From Chitinophaga pinensis (GTDB lineage Bacteria > Bacteroidota > Bacteroidia > UKL13-3): a DNA stretch of 7,687 nucleotides. The DNA is taken from assembly GCA_943323675.2 (NCBI GenBank), contig CALPIR020000104.1, forward strand, positions 1-7,687, in the 5' to 3' direction. This document shows positions 6,485 to 7,687 of this stretch, in pieces. The notes beneath the pieces were generated by a model. It was not told the origin of the DNA. It did no database searches and saw only the letters and a list, made by a program, of their open reading frames with translations. Each line of letters opens with the position of its first letter. The stretch's first letter is position 1. Made by a program: the position numbers and the translations under genes.

Positions 6485-6844
6485 ATGGCTAAACCAACTT
6501 TAGTTTTAGGTGCCACACCTAACCCTGATAGATATGCATACAAAGCAGCTATGATGCTTACAAGCCATGGTCACCCTATTGTTTTATATGGAATCAAGCA
6601 TGGTGAAATTGCTGGAGTTTCAATTCATCTTGCAGCTCCTCAGGTAGAAGTTGATACGGTAACTTTATATGTTGGTCCGCAAAATCAACCACCTTATTAT
6701 GATTATATAGTAGGATTGCACCCCAAACGTGTAATATTTAATCCTGGAACCGAAAATACATACTTTGAAAACTTACTAAAAGAAAATAATATTGAACCTG
6801 TTATTGCTTGTACTTTGGTGATGCTATCTACAGGTCAGTACTAA
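6485..6844 (+). CDS. Small CoA-binding (Rossmann) domain protein
   Basis: This 119-residue protein is a single Rossmann domain of the CoA_binding_2 type (YccU-like). The N-terminal 'TLVLGATPNPDRYAYKAA' (residues 5-22) is the nucleotide-binding strand-loop-helix. 'HGHPIVLYGIKHGEIAGV' (28-45) is the second beta-alpha unit ending in the conserved Gly-Val turn. 'KRVIFNPGTENTYFENLL' (81-98) and 'EPVIACTLVMLSTGQY' (104-119) form the C-terminal half, in which 'F.PG.E' and the Cys of 'ACTLVML' are typical of the family. Proteins of this kind bind CoA or acyl-CoA in structures, but their biological role is not settled. The gene is divergent from pheT and lies 31 bp before the TPR lipoprotein gene, so the two may be cotranscribed. 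A TTTATTTG at 6462-6469 is one base off the -7 consensus but has no partner -33 element, so I do not call a promoter. No Shine-Dalgarno is visible. Confidence 0.9.
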   Translation: MAKPTLVLGATPNPDRYAYKAAMMLTSHGHPIVLYGIKHGEIAGVSIHLAAPQVEVDTVTLYVGPQNQPPYYDYIVGLHPKRVIFNPGTENTYFENLLKENNIEPVIACTLVMLSTGQY

Positions 6845-6875
6845 TAAAATAACCATTACGCATACATTAAACCAT

Positions 6876-7415
6876 ATGAAAAAAAATATACAATTTGTTT
6901 TAGCCCTCGTGGCGTTAGTTGTTGTGGCTTGTCAATCGCCTAAAGAAAAAGCTTTACAAGAAATTGAAGCACTGCAAGCGCAAGACAGTGTTTTTAGTAT
7001 TGAAAACATGGCCAAAGAAAAAGATGCCTACATGGCCTTTGCAGATAAATACCCTGATGATGAGCGTGCTCCTGAATTTTTATTTAAAGCAGGACAAAGT
7101 ATGGGGGCAATCGCTTCGCAAAAAAAGGACATGACATTGCATGAAGAATCGATTGCTATTTTTAAACGTATTCAAGAAAATTATCCTAAGCATCATTATG
7201 CTGAGGAAGCCATGTTTTTAACAGGTTTTGTATACGAAAATCACATGGGAAACATTGCAAAAGCAAAAGCAACATACCAAGAATTTATTGAGAAATACCC
7301 TAAAAGTGAGTTGGCCGAAGATGCTCAATTTGCAATTGAAAACTTAGGCATATCGCCTGAAGATATTATTAAACGCGCACAAGAAGGTTCAATAGGAGAT
7401 ACGTCAACTAATTAG
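6876..7415 (+). CDS. TPR-containing lipoprotein
   Basis: This 179-residue protein begins with a lipoprotein signal: a Lys-rich start (MKKN), a hydrophobic core at about 6-17 and the lipobox V-V-A-C ending at Cys19. It should therefore be lipidated and anchored in a membrane of the cell envelope. After a charged linker, TPR-like helices of the outer-membrane assembly type follow: 'AYMAFADKYPDDERAPEFLF' (51-70), 'ESIAIFKRIQENYPKHHYAE' (91-110), 'EAMFLTGFVYENHMGNIAKA' (111-130) and 'TYQEFIEKYPKSELAEDA' (133-150). The repeated 'F...YP....A..A.F' spacing is that of BamD/CpoB-like TPRs. At 179 residues it is shorter than BamD, so I do not assign it to the Bam complex. It probably acts as a scaffold, and its partner is unknown. 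It lies 31 bp after the CoA-binding gene. Its TAG stop overlaps the stop of the opposing cyclase gene by 4 bp, with no terminator between them. Confidence 0.9.
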   Translation: MKKNIQFVLALVALVVVACQSPKEKALQEIEALQAQDSVFSIENMAKEKDAYMAFADKYPDDERAPEFLFKAGQSMGAIASQKKDMTLHEESIAIFKRIQENYPKHHYAEEAMFLTGFVYENHMGNIAKAKATYQEFIEKYPKSELAEDAQFAIENLGISPEDIIKRAQEGSIGDTSTN

Positions 7416-7687
7416 AGTGAACGGAGCATATCGTGGCTAAATTCTTTGGTTAAAAAATCAAGAATATCTTGTCGCGATATGTTTTCAGTTACTTTTCCTC
7501 CTATGGCATAAGCCATTGTACCTCTTTCCTCGCTTACAATCAATGCCACAGCATCTGTTTGTTCCGTAATGCCTATTGCTGATAAATGACGCAACCCATA
7601 CCTGCTTTGGTATTCGGGGTTTTCGCTAATGGGCAAAACTGCATTGGCAGCCTTGATTTTACTGTTTGCTATAATAACTGCACCATC
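7412..7687 (-). CDS. Diadenylate cyclase (DisA_N/DAC domain), C-terminal part
   Basis: The frame is open to the right edge, so the gene starts outside the window; the 91 C-terminal residues are visible. The fragment begins exactly at the DGA motif ('DGAVIIANSKIKAANAVLPI', residues 1-20), continues with 'SENPEYQSRYGLRH' and 'SAIGITEQTDAVALIVSEE', and ends 36 residues later. These are the hallmarks of DAC domains, which condense two ATP into the second messenger c-di-AMP. The short tail after the domain, with no DNA-binding region, fits a CdaA-type enzyme whose membrane helices would lie upstream, but they cannot be seen. A TTG at 7634-7636 is internal and is not a start. One oddity: the second ATP-contact motif, usually RHR, reads RHL (residues 33-35, bases 7583-7591). 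Changing TTA to any Arg codon needs at least two substitutions, so a single miscalled base does not explain it. The gene overlaps the stop of the convergent lipoprotein gene. Confidence 0.9.
   Translation of the reverse strand, partial: DGAVIIANSKIKAANAVLPISENPEYQSRYGLRHLSAIGITEQTDAVALIVSEERGTMAYAIGGKVTENISRQDILDFLTKEFSHDMLRSL

Noticed and set aside
6919..7134. A 71-codon plus-strand frame within the lipoprotein gene
   Set aside because: It is an out-of-frame shadow of the TPR lipoprotein, which has a clear signal peptide and repeats in the other frame.

Overview
The window looks like ordinary chromosome from an AT-rich member of the Bacteroidota (Bacteroidetes). Three things point there. 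Starts are preceded by A/T-rich sequence without clear Shine-Dalgarno motifs. A TTTG...TAnnTTTG promoter, the form typical of this phylum, sits upstream of the ETF genes. The protein set also fits: an etfBA pair, a pheT with no pheS beside it, a small CoA-binding Rossmann protein and a DisA_N-domain diadenylate cyclase. I cannot fix the genus from this sequence.

Layout from left to right: the C-terminal end of an LPP20-like protein (1-330, +) converges on a small TPR protein (349-666, -). The TPR gene is divergent from the electron-transfer flavoprotein operon etfB-etfA (721-2448, +), whose promoter lies in the 54-bp gap, and a strong hairpin terminator follows etfA. Next is a Tet-family MFS exporter (2561-3775, +). 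It converges on pheT, the phenylalanyl-tRNA synthetase beta subunit (3856-6252, -), and the two share a bidirectional terminator. A short unrecognised ORF (6249-6419, -) lies just upstream of pheT with an ATGA stop/start overlap. A divergent pair on the + strand follows: a CoA-binding protein (6485-6844) and a TPR lipoprotein (6876-7415). The lipoprotein gene overlaps tail to tail with the 3' end of a diadenylate cyclase gene that runs off the right edge (7412-7687, -).

The gene functions are housekeeping: EtfAB carries electrons from flavoprotein dehydrogenases toward the respiratory chain, PheT makes Phe-tRNA with an alpha subunit encoded elsewhere, the cyclase makes c-di-AMP, and the MFS protein exports an unknown compound. 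I see no mobile element, CRISPR array, RNA gene, toxin-antitoxin pair or defence system, and nothing that amounts to a new multi-gene system. The points most worth a second look are small: the ORF coupled to pheT, the symmetric divergent promoter region at 666-720, and an RHL in place of the usual RHR motif in the cyclase.
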